From NCBI GenBank assembly GCA_021166835.1, contig JAJPEN010000060.1:1-58219 (forward strand): a stretch of DNA of 58,219 bases, in the 5' to 3' direction. Under the pieces are notes generated by a model. It was not told the origin of the DNA, did not search any database, and saw nothing but the letters and a program-made list of their open reading frames with translations. Source of the DNA: Burkholderiaceae bacterium (GTDB lineage: Bacteria > Pseudomonadota > Gammaproteobacteria > Burkholderiales > Burkholderiaceae). The position numbers and the translations under genes are program-made. Positions 52,074-58,219 of this stretch are shown here, piece by piece; the first letter of the stretch is position 1; each line of letters starts with the position of its first letter.

Positions 52074-52793
52074 ATGTCCTCCCGGCCTTCCGAACGCGAC
52101 TCCGCGCCGCGCGTGCTGCTGGTCGACGACGACGTCGAACTGACCGAGCTGCTCGTCGAGTACCTGCGCCGCGACGGCTTCGACGCCGAAACCGTGGGCG
52201 ACGGATCGAGCGGTGTCGCGCGCGCGCTCGACGGAAACTTCGACATCGTCGTGCTCGACGTGATGATGCCCGGCATCGACGGCGTAGAGGCGCTGCGCCG
52301 CATCCGCGCCGCGAGCCGCGTTCCGGTGCTGATGCTCACCGCGCGCGGCGACGACGTCGACCGCATCGTGGGGCTGGAACTGGGTGCCGACGACTACGTG
52401 CCGAAGCCGTGCACGCCGCGCGAGCTGGCCGCGCGGCTGCGCGCGATCCTGCGCCGCATCGGCGAGGCGCGACAGGCGCAGGGCGCCGAGTCGTCGATCG
52501 TCGTGGGCCCGCTCGCGATCTGGCCGGGACAGCGCCGCGCCACCTGGCACGATGCGCCGCTCGCGCTGACCAGCACCGAGTTCAACGTGCTCGCGTCGCT
52601 CGCACGCCAGGCCGGACGCGTCGTCGACAAGGGCGAGCTGTCGCAGGACGCGCTCGGGCGCCCGCTCGCGCGCTTCGACCGCAGCCTCGACGTGCACGTC
52701 AGCAGTCTTCGCCACAAGCTGGGCACGCGTGACGACGGTTCGCCGTGGATCGAGACCGTCCGCGGCCGTGGCTATCAGTTCCTGCTCCCCTGA
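52074..52793 (+). CDS. CpxR-like OmpR-family response regulator
   Basis: A 239-residue regulator. The receiver domain (about 12-125) has LLVDDDVELTELLVEYL and the phospho-acceptor Asp62 in IVVLDVMMPG; the DNA-binding domain (about 140-235) ends with SLDVHVSSLRHKLG and RGRGYQFL. The opening LVDDDxELTxLL is a CpxR feature. It is divergent from a Spy/CpxP gene and followed by its kinase. Its stop lies in a short tandem repeat (52782-52826). Confidence 0.88.
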   Translation: MSSRPSERDSAPRVLLVDDDVELTELLVEYLRRDGFDAETVGDGSSGVARALDGNFDIVVLDVMMPGIDGVEALRRIRAASRVPVLMLTARGDDVDRIVGLELGADDYVPKPCTPRELAARLRAILRRIGEARQAQGAESSIVVGPLAIWPGQRRATWHDAPLALTSTEFNVLASLARQAGRVVDKGELSQDALGRPLARFDRSLDVHVSSLRHKLGTRDDGSPWIETVRGRGYQFLLP

Positions 52794-52826
52794 GCGTACT
52801 GCCCCGAGAGTGCTGCCCCGAACGCG
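52782..52826 (+). repeat. 14/17-base tandem repeat across the response-regulator stop
   Basis: CTGCCCCGAGAGTG (52799-52812) and CTGCCCCGAACGCG (52813-52826) follow a looser 17-base copy (52782-52798) that holds the TGA stop. They fill most of the 58-base gap to the kinase gene. Confidence 0.6.
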
Positions 52827-52851
52827 CTGCACGGATTCGACGCCGAAAACC

Positions 52852-54207
52852 ATGGGACGCCTGTTCTGGAAATTCTTTCTCGCGTTCTGGCTCGCGCTGA
52901 TCGTCGCGATCGTGCTCGTCGCGGCGCTCGTCTCGCTGCACGAGCAGCGCACGCGCGAGGAAGCGGCATCGCTCGCCGCGGGCCCGCGCGCCGAACTCGC
53001 GCTGCGCTCGGCCGCGGCAACGCTGCGACACGGCGGAGTCGATGCGCTGCGCGACTGGCTGCGCGACGACGAGGCGCAGCGCGGCCCGCCCGGCGCCTCC
53101 GGCGTCTATGCGGTGGACCGCGATGGCGTCGACGTACTCGGCCGTCCGGTGCCTGCCGACGCGATCGAGAATGCGCGCGAGCAGTTGCGCGACGGCACTC
53201 GACGCGCGCGGCGCGCCGTGCGCGAGGACGAGGCGAGCGGGCTGCTGCTCTTCGTCCCCATCGCAGAAGCGCCGCGCCGAGCATCGGCGCGCGGCGCGCC
53301 GCGGCGACCGAGGCCGCCGCCGCTCGCGGCGCTGGCCGGCGCCGGGCTGCTCGCGAGCCTGGCCTTCAGTGCGCTGCTCGCGTGGTACCTGACGCAGCCG
53401 ATCCGCCACCTGCGCAGCGGCTTCGAGTCGCTGGCCGGCGGCGCGCTCGACACGCGCGTCGCGCAACGCATCGGGCGGCGCAACGACGAACTGGCCGACC
53501 TCGGCCGCGACTTCGACCGGATGGCCGCGCAGCTGCAGCAGCTCGTCTCGGCACAGCGCAGCCTGCTGCACGATGTCTCGCACGAGCTGCGCTCGCCGCT
53601 GGCGAGGCTACAGGCGGCGATCGGCATCGCGCGACAGGATCCGGCGCGCCGCGACGCGATGCTCGATCGCATCGAGCGCGAAACGATGCGCGTCGACGGC
53701 CTGGTCGGCGAGCTGCTCACGCTCGCGCGGCTGGATTCGGGCGCGGCGGACGCGCCGGCCGAGACGGTCGACCTCGCCGAGTTGGTCGAATCGATCGTCG
53801 ACGATGCGCGCTTCGAAGCACGCGCGGCCGGCCGCGAGCTGCACTACGAAGAGCATCTCGGGCGACGCCACGCGAAGGTGCGCGCCGACCTGCTGCATCG
53901 CGCCTTCGAGAACGTGATCCGCAACGCGCTGAAGTTCGCGCCGCCCGGCAGCCGCATCGAAGTACGCGCGCGATCCGGCGAAGGCGAGCCGTTCCGGCTG
54001 AGCGTCAGCGACAACGGGCCGGGCGTCGCCGAAGACGAACGCGAGACGATCTTCGAGCCCTTCCATCGCGGCCGCGCCGGCGGCGCGGAGCAGGGCTACG
54101 GGCTGGGTCTGGCGATCGCGCGGCGCGCGATCGAACTGCACGGCGGAAGCATCACGGCCGCGCCGCGCGAAGGCGGCGGCCTCGTCGTCACGATCGAGCT
54201 GCCGTGA
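52852..54207 (+). CDS. CpxA-like sensor histidine kinase
   Basis: A 451-residue kinase. Membrane helices are near 8-30 and 160-180; a periplasmic loop of about 125 residues lies between. A HAMP domain follows (TQPIRHLRSGFESLAGG), then His244 in HDVSHELRSPLARL, the N box (NVIRNALKFAP), and G boxes DNGPGV and GYGLGLAIAR. The FF-LAFWLAL start and HELRSPLARLQ wording are CpxA-like. ATG 52852 (MGRLFWKFF) is the natural start. Its last 20 bases overlap the 3' end of the convergent MFS gene. Confidence 0.9.
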   Translation: MGRLFWKFFLAFWLALIVAIVLVAALVSLHEQRTREEAASLAAGPRAELALRSAAATLRHGGVDALRDWLRDDEAQRGPPGASGVYAVDRDGVDVLGRPVPADAIENAREQLRDGTRRARRAVREDEASGLLLFVPIAEAPRRASARGAPRRPRPPPLAALAGAGLLASLAFSALLAWYLTQPIRHLRSGFESLAGGALDTRVAQRIGRRNDELADLGRDFDRMAAQLQQLVSAQRSLLHDVSHELRSPLARLQAAIGIARQDPARRDAMLDRIERETMRVDGLVGELLTLARLDSGAADAPAETVDLAELVESIVDDARFEARAAGRELHYEEHLGRRHAKVRADLLHRAFENVIRNALKFAPPGSRIEVRARSGEGEPFRLSVSDNGPGVAEDERETIFEPFHRGRAGGAEQGYGLGLAIARRAIELHGGSITAAPREGGGLVVTIELP

Positions 54208-55558
54208 CGAAGACGCCGGACCGGCGACCGTTCCGGCGCAGGCGCAGCAGCAGCCACGCGACGATCGAGACGTTCACGGCATTCCACGCGATGCCGTGCA
54301 CGAAGGCGGCCTCGTAGGATCCGGTCAGGTCGAACAGCACGCCCGACAGCCATCCGCCCAGCGCCATGCCGAACAGCGTCGCGGTGATCACGAGGCCGAC
54401 GCGCATTCCCGCGCCGGAGGCCGGGAAGAACTCGCGGACGATGATCGCGTACGAAGGAACGATGCCGCCCTGGAACAGGCCGAACATCGCCGAGATGACG
54501 TAGAGCGAGGCGAGCGAGTCGAACGGAAGGAACAGCAGCAGCGCGACGCCCTGCAGCAGCGAGCCGAGCAGCAACGTGCGCAACCCGCCGATGCGGTCGC
54601 AGATCAGGCCGAAGCCGATGCGGCTGATCACGCCGAAGCCGAGCATCAGCGAGAGCATCTGCGCGCCGCGCGCCGGGCCGTAGCCGAGGTCGCCGCAGTA
54701 GGCGACGATGTGTACCTGCGGCATCGACATCGCCACGCAGCAGGCCACGCCGGCCAGGCACAGCAGCGCGAGCAGTGCGCGCGAGGAGATGCCCAGGCGG
54801 GCGAGCGGCGTGGCGTCGGGCGCGCCGACGGCAACGCGGGACGCGGCGACGCGGGATGCGGCGACGCCGGATGCGACGACGCTGGATGCGGCGACGCGAG
54901 GCGCGGCTACGGGCGGCGCGCCTGCGGCCGACGCGAGCGGCTTCGCCACCGGCGGCGAAGCCGAATCCGCCGGCGCCGCCCGGCGCCGCAGCAACTGGGC
55001 GAGCGGCACCATCGTGAACAGGCAGAACAATCCGATCCCGACGAAGGTCTGTCGCCAGCCGACCGTGTCGACGAAATGCTGGACGATCGGCGGCCAGGCC
55101 GTGCCGGCCAGGTAGTTGCCGCTCGCGCAGATCGCCACTGCGATGCCGCGGCGCCGATCGAACCAGAACGAGGTGTCGGTCACCAGCGGGCTGAAGGTGG
55201 CGGAGCTGCCGAGCATCCCGACCAGCAGGCCCTGCGCCAGGCCGAAGGTCCAGATGCTGCCGGAGGCGGCGGCGAGCACGAAGCCCGCGGCGATCGACAC
55301 GCCGCCGATCGTCACCGGCACGACGATGCCGAAGCGATCGGTGAGTCGCCCCATCAGGATTCCGCCGATGCCGAAGCCGATCATCGTCATCGTGTAGGGA
55401 ATCGATGCGGCGCCGCGGGCCACCTCGAACTCGGCCTGCACCGCCGGCAGCACGACGACGACGACGTACATCCCGCAGCCGCCGATCGTCGCCAGCACCA
55501 GGCTGACGAACAGGCGAAACCAGGCATAGGGCGAGTCGACGTCGTGCGAAACGTGCAT
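54188..55558 (-). CDS. MFS transporter
   Basis: A 456-residue carrier with about twelve membrane helices in two groups. The first half carries the MFS signature loop (GRLTDRFG) between helices 2 and 3. The central loop (about residues 205-250) is expanded by a 15-base repeat encoding V-A-A-S-R/G units. The wording resembles oxalate/formate-antiporter-like or monocarboxylate MFS carriers, but the substrate is unknown. ATG 55558 is used; GTG 55570, overlapping the helicase stop, would add MNPS. Its 3' end overlaps the convergent kinase gene by 20 bases. Confidence 0.85.
   Translation of the reverse strand: MHVSHDVDSPYAWFRLFVSLVLATIGGCGMYVVVVVLPAVQAEFEVARGAASIPYTMTMIGFGIGGILMGRLTDRFGIVVPVTIGGVSIAAGFVLAAASGSIWTFGLAQGLLVGMLGSSATFSPLVTDTSFWFDRRRGIAVAICASGNYLAGTAWPPIVQHFVDTVGWRQTFVGIGLFCLFTMVPLAQLLRRRAAPADSASPPVAKPLASAAGAPPVAAPRVAASSVVASGVAASRVAASRVAVGAPDATPLARLGISSRALLALLCLAGVACCVAMSMPQVHIVAYCGDLGYGPARGAQMLSLMLGFGVISRIGFGLICDRIGGLRTLLLGSLLQGVALLLFLPFDSLASLYVISAMFGLFQGGIVPSYAIIVREFFPASGAGMRVGLVITATLFGMALGGWLSGVLFDLTGSYEAAFVHGIAWNAVNVSIVAWLLLRLRRNGRRSGVFVTAARS
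54825..54914 (-). repeat. In-frame 15-base tandem repeat in the MFS central loop
   Basis: Six imperfect 15-base units (for example GATGCGGCGACGCCG) run from 54825 to 54914 and encode five-residue repeats V-A-A-S-R, V-A-A-S-G, V-V-A-S in the cytoplasmic loop between the two helix bundles. Confidence 0.8.
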
Positions 55559-55566
55559 CGAAGGGT

Positions 55567-57705
55567 TCACCAGAGCGCGCGCAGCTTCGCGGCGACGTCG
55601 ACGAAGGGCGCGTCGTGCGGCGCACCCGCAAACGATTCGGCCGCGCCTTGCGACGAGGGGGCCGGAGCGATGCGATCGAAACGATCGAGCAGCGAATCGG
55701 TGAGAAAGCGGCTGCGCGCGCCGTGCACGTAAGCGTCGCCGAAGCGCGGCTGCTGCGTGGTGAAATGGCGCTGCGGCTCGAGCAGGTAGAGGAAGTCGCG
55801 CGCACGCGTCATCGCGACGTACAGCAGCCGCCGCTCCTCGTCGATCGACGCGGCGCTGCCGGTCGCGTATTCGTTCGGGAAGTTGCCGTCGGTCACGTTG
55901 AGCACGAACACCGAGTCCCACTCCTGCCCTTTGGCGGAGTGCACGGTGGACAGGATCAGGTAGTCGTCGTCGAGCAGCGGCGGGCCTGCCCAGTCGCCGC
56001 TCGCCTGCGGAGGATCGAGCGCCAGCTCGGTGAGAAAGCGTTCGCGCGTGCCGAAGCGGGCGGCGATCGACTGCAGCATGTCGAGGTCGGCGGCGCGCAC
56101 GAGCCAGTCGTCGTGACGGCGTTCGAGCAGCGGCCGGTACCAATGAAGCACCGGCTCGAACTGCCCGGGCCACGACGCCGCCGGGTCGGCGAGTTTGCCC
56201 ATCAGCTCGACGAAGGCCGGCCATCCGTCTCGCGAGGCCGCCGGCGGCACGAAGGACGCGAGCGCCTCGGGCAGCGACCTTCGCGAATCGAGCGCGAGAT
56301 CGATGCAGCGCTGCGCGTTCGCCGGCCCGAAGCCGCTCATCAGCTGCAGCACGCGGAACGCCGCGATCGCGTTGCGCCGGTTCTCGGCCCAGCGCAGCAC
56401 GGCGAGCAGATCCTTCACGTGCGCGGCTTCGAGGAACTTCAGCCCGCCGTGCTTGACGAAGGGGATGTCCCGCCGCACCAGCTCGACCTCGAGCGTGGCG
56501 CTGTGATGCGCGCTGCGAAACAGCACCGCCTGATGCTTCAGCGCGATGCCTTCCTCGCGATGCCGAAGAATCGCGTCGATGACCCAGTCGGCCTGCGCGC
56601 GTTCGTCGGGCACCGTGACGAGCTGCGGGCGCGCGCCCTCGCCGCGCTGCGCGACGAGCGTCTTCGCATGACGACGCGTCGCCTGCGCGATCAGCGTGTT
56701 CGCTGCGTCGAGCAGCGGCTGCACCGACCGGTAGTTGCGCTCGAGTACGATGCGCGCGGCCGGCGGGTCGAACTTCGCGGGAAAGTCGAGGATGTTTCCG
56801 ACCTCGGCGGCACGGAACGCGTAGATCGACTGCGCGTCGTCGCCGACCACCGACAGCCCTGCGCCGTCGGGCTTCATCGCGAGCAGGATCTGCGCCTGCA
56901 ACGCGTTGGTGTCCTGGTATTCGTCGACCAGCACGTGATCGAAGCGCGCGCCGACCTCGGCGGCGAAGCGCGTGTCGCTCATCGCCGCATGCCACCACAG
57001 CAGCAGGTCGTCGTAGTCGAGGACGCCGTTGGCAAGCTTGCGCTCGCCATAGCCGCGGAAGAGCCGCACGAGCCCGTCGCGCCAGTCGATGCACCACGGG
57101 AAACTTTCCTGCAGCACGTCCTCGAGCGCGCGGCCGCTGTTGACCTTGTGCGAGTGGATCGCCAGGCAGGTCTCCTTGCGCGGGAAGCGGCGCGATTGCG
57201 AAGAGAAGCCCAGCTCGTGGCGGACGACGTCGAGCAGATCGGCGGAGTCGCCGCGATCGAGGATGCCGAAGGATGGATCTAGGCCGAGCCGCTTCGCGTA
57301 GTCGCGCAGCAGGCGCGCGCCGATCGAGTGGAAGGTGCCGGACCAGGGCAGATGCAGGGCGGGCGGCGCGCCGCCGACGGCTCGCCGCGGAGCATCCTGC
57401 GCGAGCAGCCGCTCGGCGCGACGCGTCATCTCGCCGGCCGCCCGGCGGCTGAAGGTGAGCAGCAGCACGCGCATCGGGTCGACGCCGTTGCGCACGAGAT
57501 GCGCGACGCGATGCGCGAGCGTCGCGGTCTTGCCCGTGCCCGCGCCGGCAATGATCAGCAGCGGACCGGCGCGGAAGCGCCCCTGCGCATCGGGCGCGCC
57601 GAAGGATGCCGCGGCGCGCTGCTCGGGATTCAGCGAATCGGGGATCGACGTAACGGGACGAGACAGGGGACAGGACAGGGGACGGGACAGCGACGCGGCC
57701 GGCAT
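55567..57705 (-). CDS. UvrD/Rep/PcrA-family ATP-dependent DNA helicase
   Basis: A 712-residue superfamily 1A helicase. Motif I is GAGTGKT, motif Ia TFSRRAAGEM, motif II VDEYQDTN, motif III GDDAQSIYAFR, motif IV ERNYRS, motif V STVHSAKGQEWD and motif VI YVAMTRARD. All are intact. The domain order is complete though shorter in the 2B region than E. coli UvrD. ATG 57705 (MPAASLSRPL) is used; upstream codons show no domain content. A 12-base repeat in its N-terminal coding region gives L-S-R-P units. It overlaps or abuts the MFS gene and is divergent from the TerB gene. Confidence 0.92.
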   Translation of the reverse strand: MPAASLSRPLSCPLSRPVTSIPDSLNPEQRAAASFGAPDAQGRFRAGPLLIIAGAGTGKTATLAHRVAHLVRNGVDPMRVLLLTFSRRAAGEMTRRAERLLAQDAPRRAVGGAPPALHLPWSGTFHSIGARLLRDYAKRLGLDPSFGILDRGDSADLLDVVRHELGFSSQSRRFPRKETCLAIHSHKVNSGRALEDVLQESFPWCIDWRDGLVRLFRGYGERKLANGVLDYDDLLLWWHAAMSDTRFAAEVGARFDHVLVDEYQDTNALQAQILLAMKPDGAGLSVVGDDAQSIYAFRAAEVGNILDFPAKFDPPAARIVLERNYRSVQPLLDAANTLIAQATRRHAKTLVAQRGEGARPQLVTVPDERAQADWVIDAILRHREEGIALKHQAVLFRSAHHSATLEVELVRRDIPFVKHGGLKFLEAAHVKDLLAVLRWAENRRNAIAAFRVLQLMSGFGPANAQRCIDLALDSRRSLPEALASFVPPAASRDGWPAFVELMGKLADPAASWPGQFEPVLHWYRPLLERRHDDWLVRAADLDMLQSIAARFGTRERFLTELALDPPQASGDWAGPPLLDDDYLILSTVHSAKGQEWDSVFVLNVTDGNFPNEYATGSAASIDEERRLLYVAMTRARDFLYLLEPQRHFTTQQPRFGDAYVHGARSRFLTDSLLDRFDRIAPAPSSQGAAESFAGAPHDAPFVDVAAKLRALW
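57655..57690 (-). repeat. In-frame 12-base triple repeat near the helicase start
   Basis: GGGACGAGACAG (57655-57666), GGGACAGGACAG (57667-57678) and GGGACGGGACAG (57679-57690) encode repeated L-S-R/C-P near residue 6-17. Confidence 0.8.
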
Positions 57706-57770
57706 CCCGGAAGTGTAGAGGAGCGCGGGGTGCGTTCGGGGGCAGCGCACGATCGTGGGAGAATTCTTCG

Positions 57771-58219
57771 ATGATTTCCGCGCTTCGGAACTTCCTCGAG
57801 CGCCACCTCGGCGAAGGGGACGATCCCGTCCAGGAGGAACGCCGCATCGAACTCGCCACCGCGGCGCTCTTCGCCGAAACGATGCGCATCGACGGCGAAA
57901 CCACGGCGGCAGAGCGCGCGGCAGCACGCGACGCCATCGTAGACCGGCTCGGCCTGTCGCCGACCGAGGCGAACGAGCTGCTCGAGGCGGCGCGCGAGGA
58001 AGTGCGCACGGCCAACGACTACTTCCAGTTCACGTCGGTGCTGAATCGGCACTTGACGCAGGAACAGAAGATCGCGGTCGTCGAGCGCATGTGGCGCGTC
58101 GCGTATGCCGATTCGCGCCTCGACGCCAATGAACTGCACCTGATGCGCCGCATCGCCGACCTGCTGCACGTGCCGCATCACGACTCGATCGCGGCGAAGA
58201 TGAGGGCGAAGGAGCGGGA
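57771..58219 (+). CDS. TerB-domain protein, 3' end outside the window
   Basis: An open frame from ATG 57771 runs off the right edge after 149 codons. It matches the TerB (tellurite-resistance B / COG4103) fold: two similar helical halves, each with an acidic turn (RIDGETTAAERAA near 40-52 and DSRLDANELHLMRRIADLL near 115-133), and TSVLNRHLTQEQKIAVVERM between. Family members are about 150 residues, so it is nearly complete. Single-domain TerB proteins of this type are common in proteobacteria and have no proven tellurite role. It is divergent from the helicase with 65 bases between. Confidence 0.85.
   Translation, partial: MISALRNFLERHLGEGDDPVQEERRIELATAALFAETMRIDGETTAAERAAARDAIVDRLGLSPTEANELLEAAREEVRTANDYFQFTSVLNRHLTQEQKIAVVERMWRVAYADSRLDANELHLMRRIADLLHVPHHDSIAAKMRAKER

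Noticed and set aside
57771..58219. A tellurite-resistance determinant
   Set aside because: Only a lone TerB domain is seen, without terC, terD or terE-type genes; single TerB proteins are common and do not by themselves imply resistance.

Overview
The window is high-GC DNA (clearly well above 60% by eye) with dense, overlapping operons. A trimeric Gram-negative porin with a terminal Phe, two Liv-type aromatic/branched-chain transporters, PdsRS-type two-component genes and CobS/CobT homologues fit a betaproteobacterium, probably Burkholderiales or a relative. That placement is inference. No rRNA, tRNA, CRISPR array, insertion sequence or prophage gene was seen. The first ~0.9 kb is visibly less GC-rich and different in origin: it reads as a mobile integron gene cassette (HigB/HigA-type toxin-antitoxin pair plus attC site) followed by the start of a second cassette, with no integrase in view.

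Region by region. (1) 1-0.92 kb: integron cassettes on the minus strand. (2) 1.2-9.3 kb: housekeeping and envelope-stress genes: an OmpR/TctD-type response regulator and kinase with a Do-family periplasmic protease, a divergent-facing PdsRS pair (the 'dedicated sortase system' regulators, here without a sortase), a tiny membrane protein, and a UPF0149/SEC-C protein. (3) 9.4-16.2 kb, plus strand: a three-subunit molybdenum hydroxylase of the 4-hydroxybenzoyl-CoA reductase architecture, followed directly by CobS and CobT homologues. (4) 16.2-27.3 kb, minus strand: xdhC-yqeB-yqeC (molybdenum/selenium cofactor maturation), then a second molybdenum hydroxylase whose large subunit is separated from its small and medium subunits by a complete five-gene Liv-type ABC importer. 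(5) 27.4-37.3 kb: an IclR regulator divergent from a third molybdenum hydroxylase (CoxG-like, FAD, 2Fe-2S, large) and a second complete Liv-type importer. (6) 37.3-49.0 kb, minus strand: porin, UbiD decarboxylase, a Tau/Ssu-type ABC importer, HyuA and HyuB, an acyl-CoA ligase and UbiX. (7) 49.3-51.3 kb: TetR regulator and a divergent thiolase-family protein. (8) 51.4-58.2 kb: a Cpx-like Spy/response-regulator/kinase trio, an MFS carrier, a UvrD-family helicase and a TerB-domain protein running off the end.

Regions 3-7 look like one ~42-kb catabolic island for aromatic or N-heteroaromatic acids: import (porin, two Liv systems, one Tau/Ssu system), CoA activation (ligase), ring hydroxylation or dehydroxylation (three Mo enzymes), ATP-dependent ring opening or carboxylation (HyuAB), decarboxylation with prenylated flavin (UbiD fed by UbiX) and a thiolase. 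Two families of near-identical dyad-symmetric promoter elements tie the separate operons together: one shared by the 9.4-kb hydroxylase and the xdhC operon, the other by the 24.8-kb, 28.3-kb and 43.7-kb promoters. The substrate cannot be read from the sequence. The most unusual parts are the CobS/CobT pair placed with a Mo enzyme whose large subunit has Asn where the catalytic Glu normally sits, and the presence of the selenium-dependent hydroxylase genes yqeB/yqeC.
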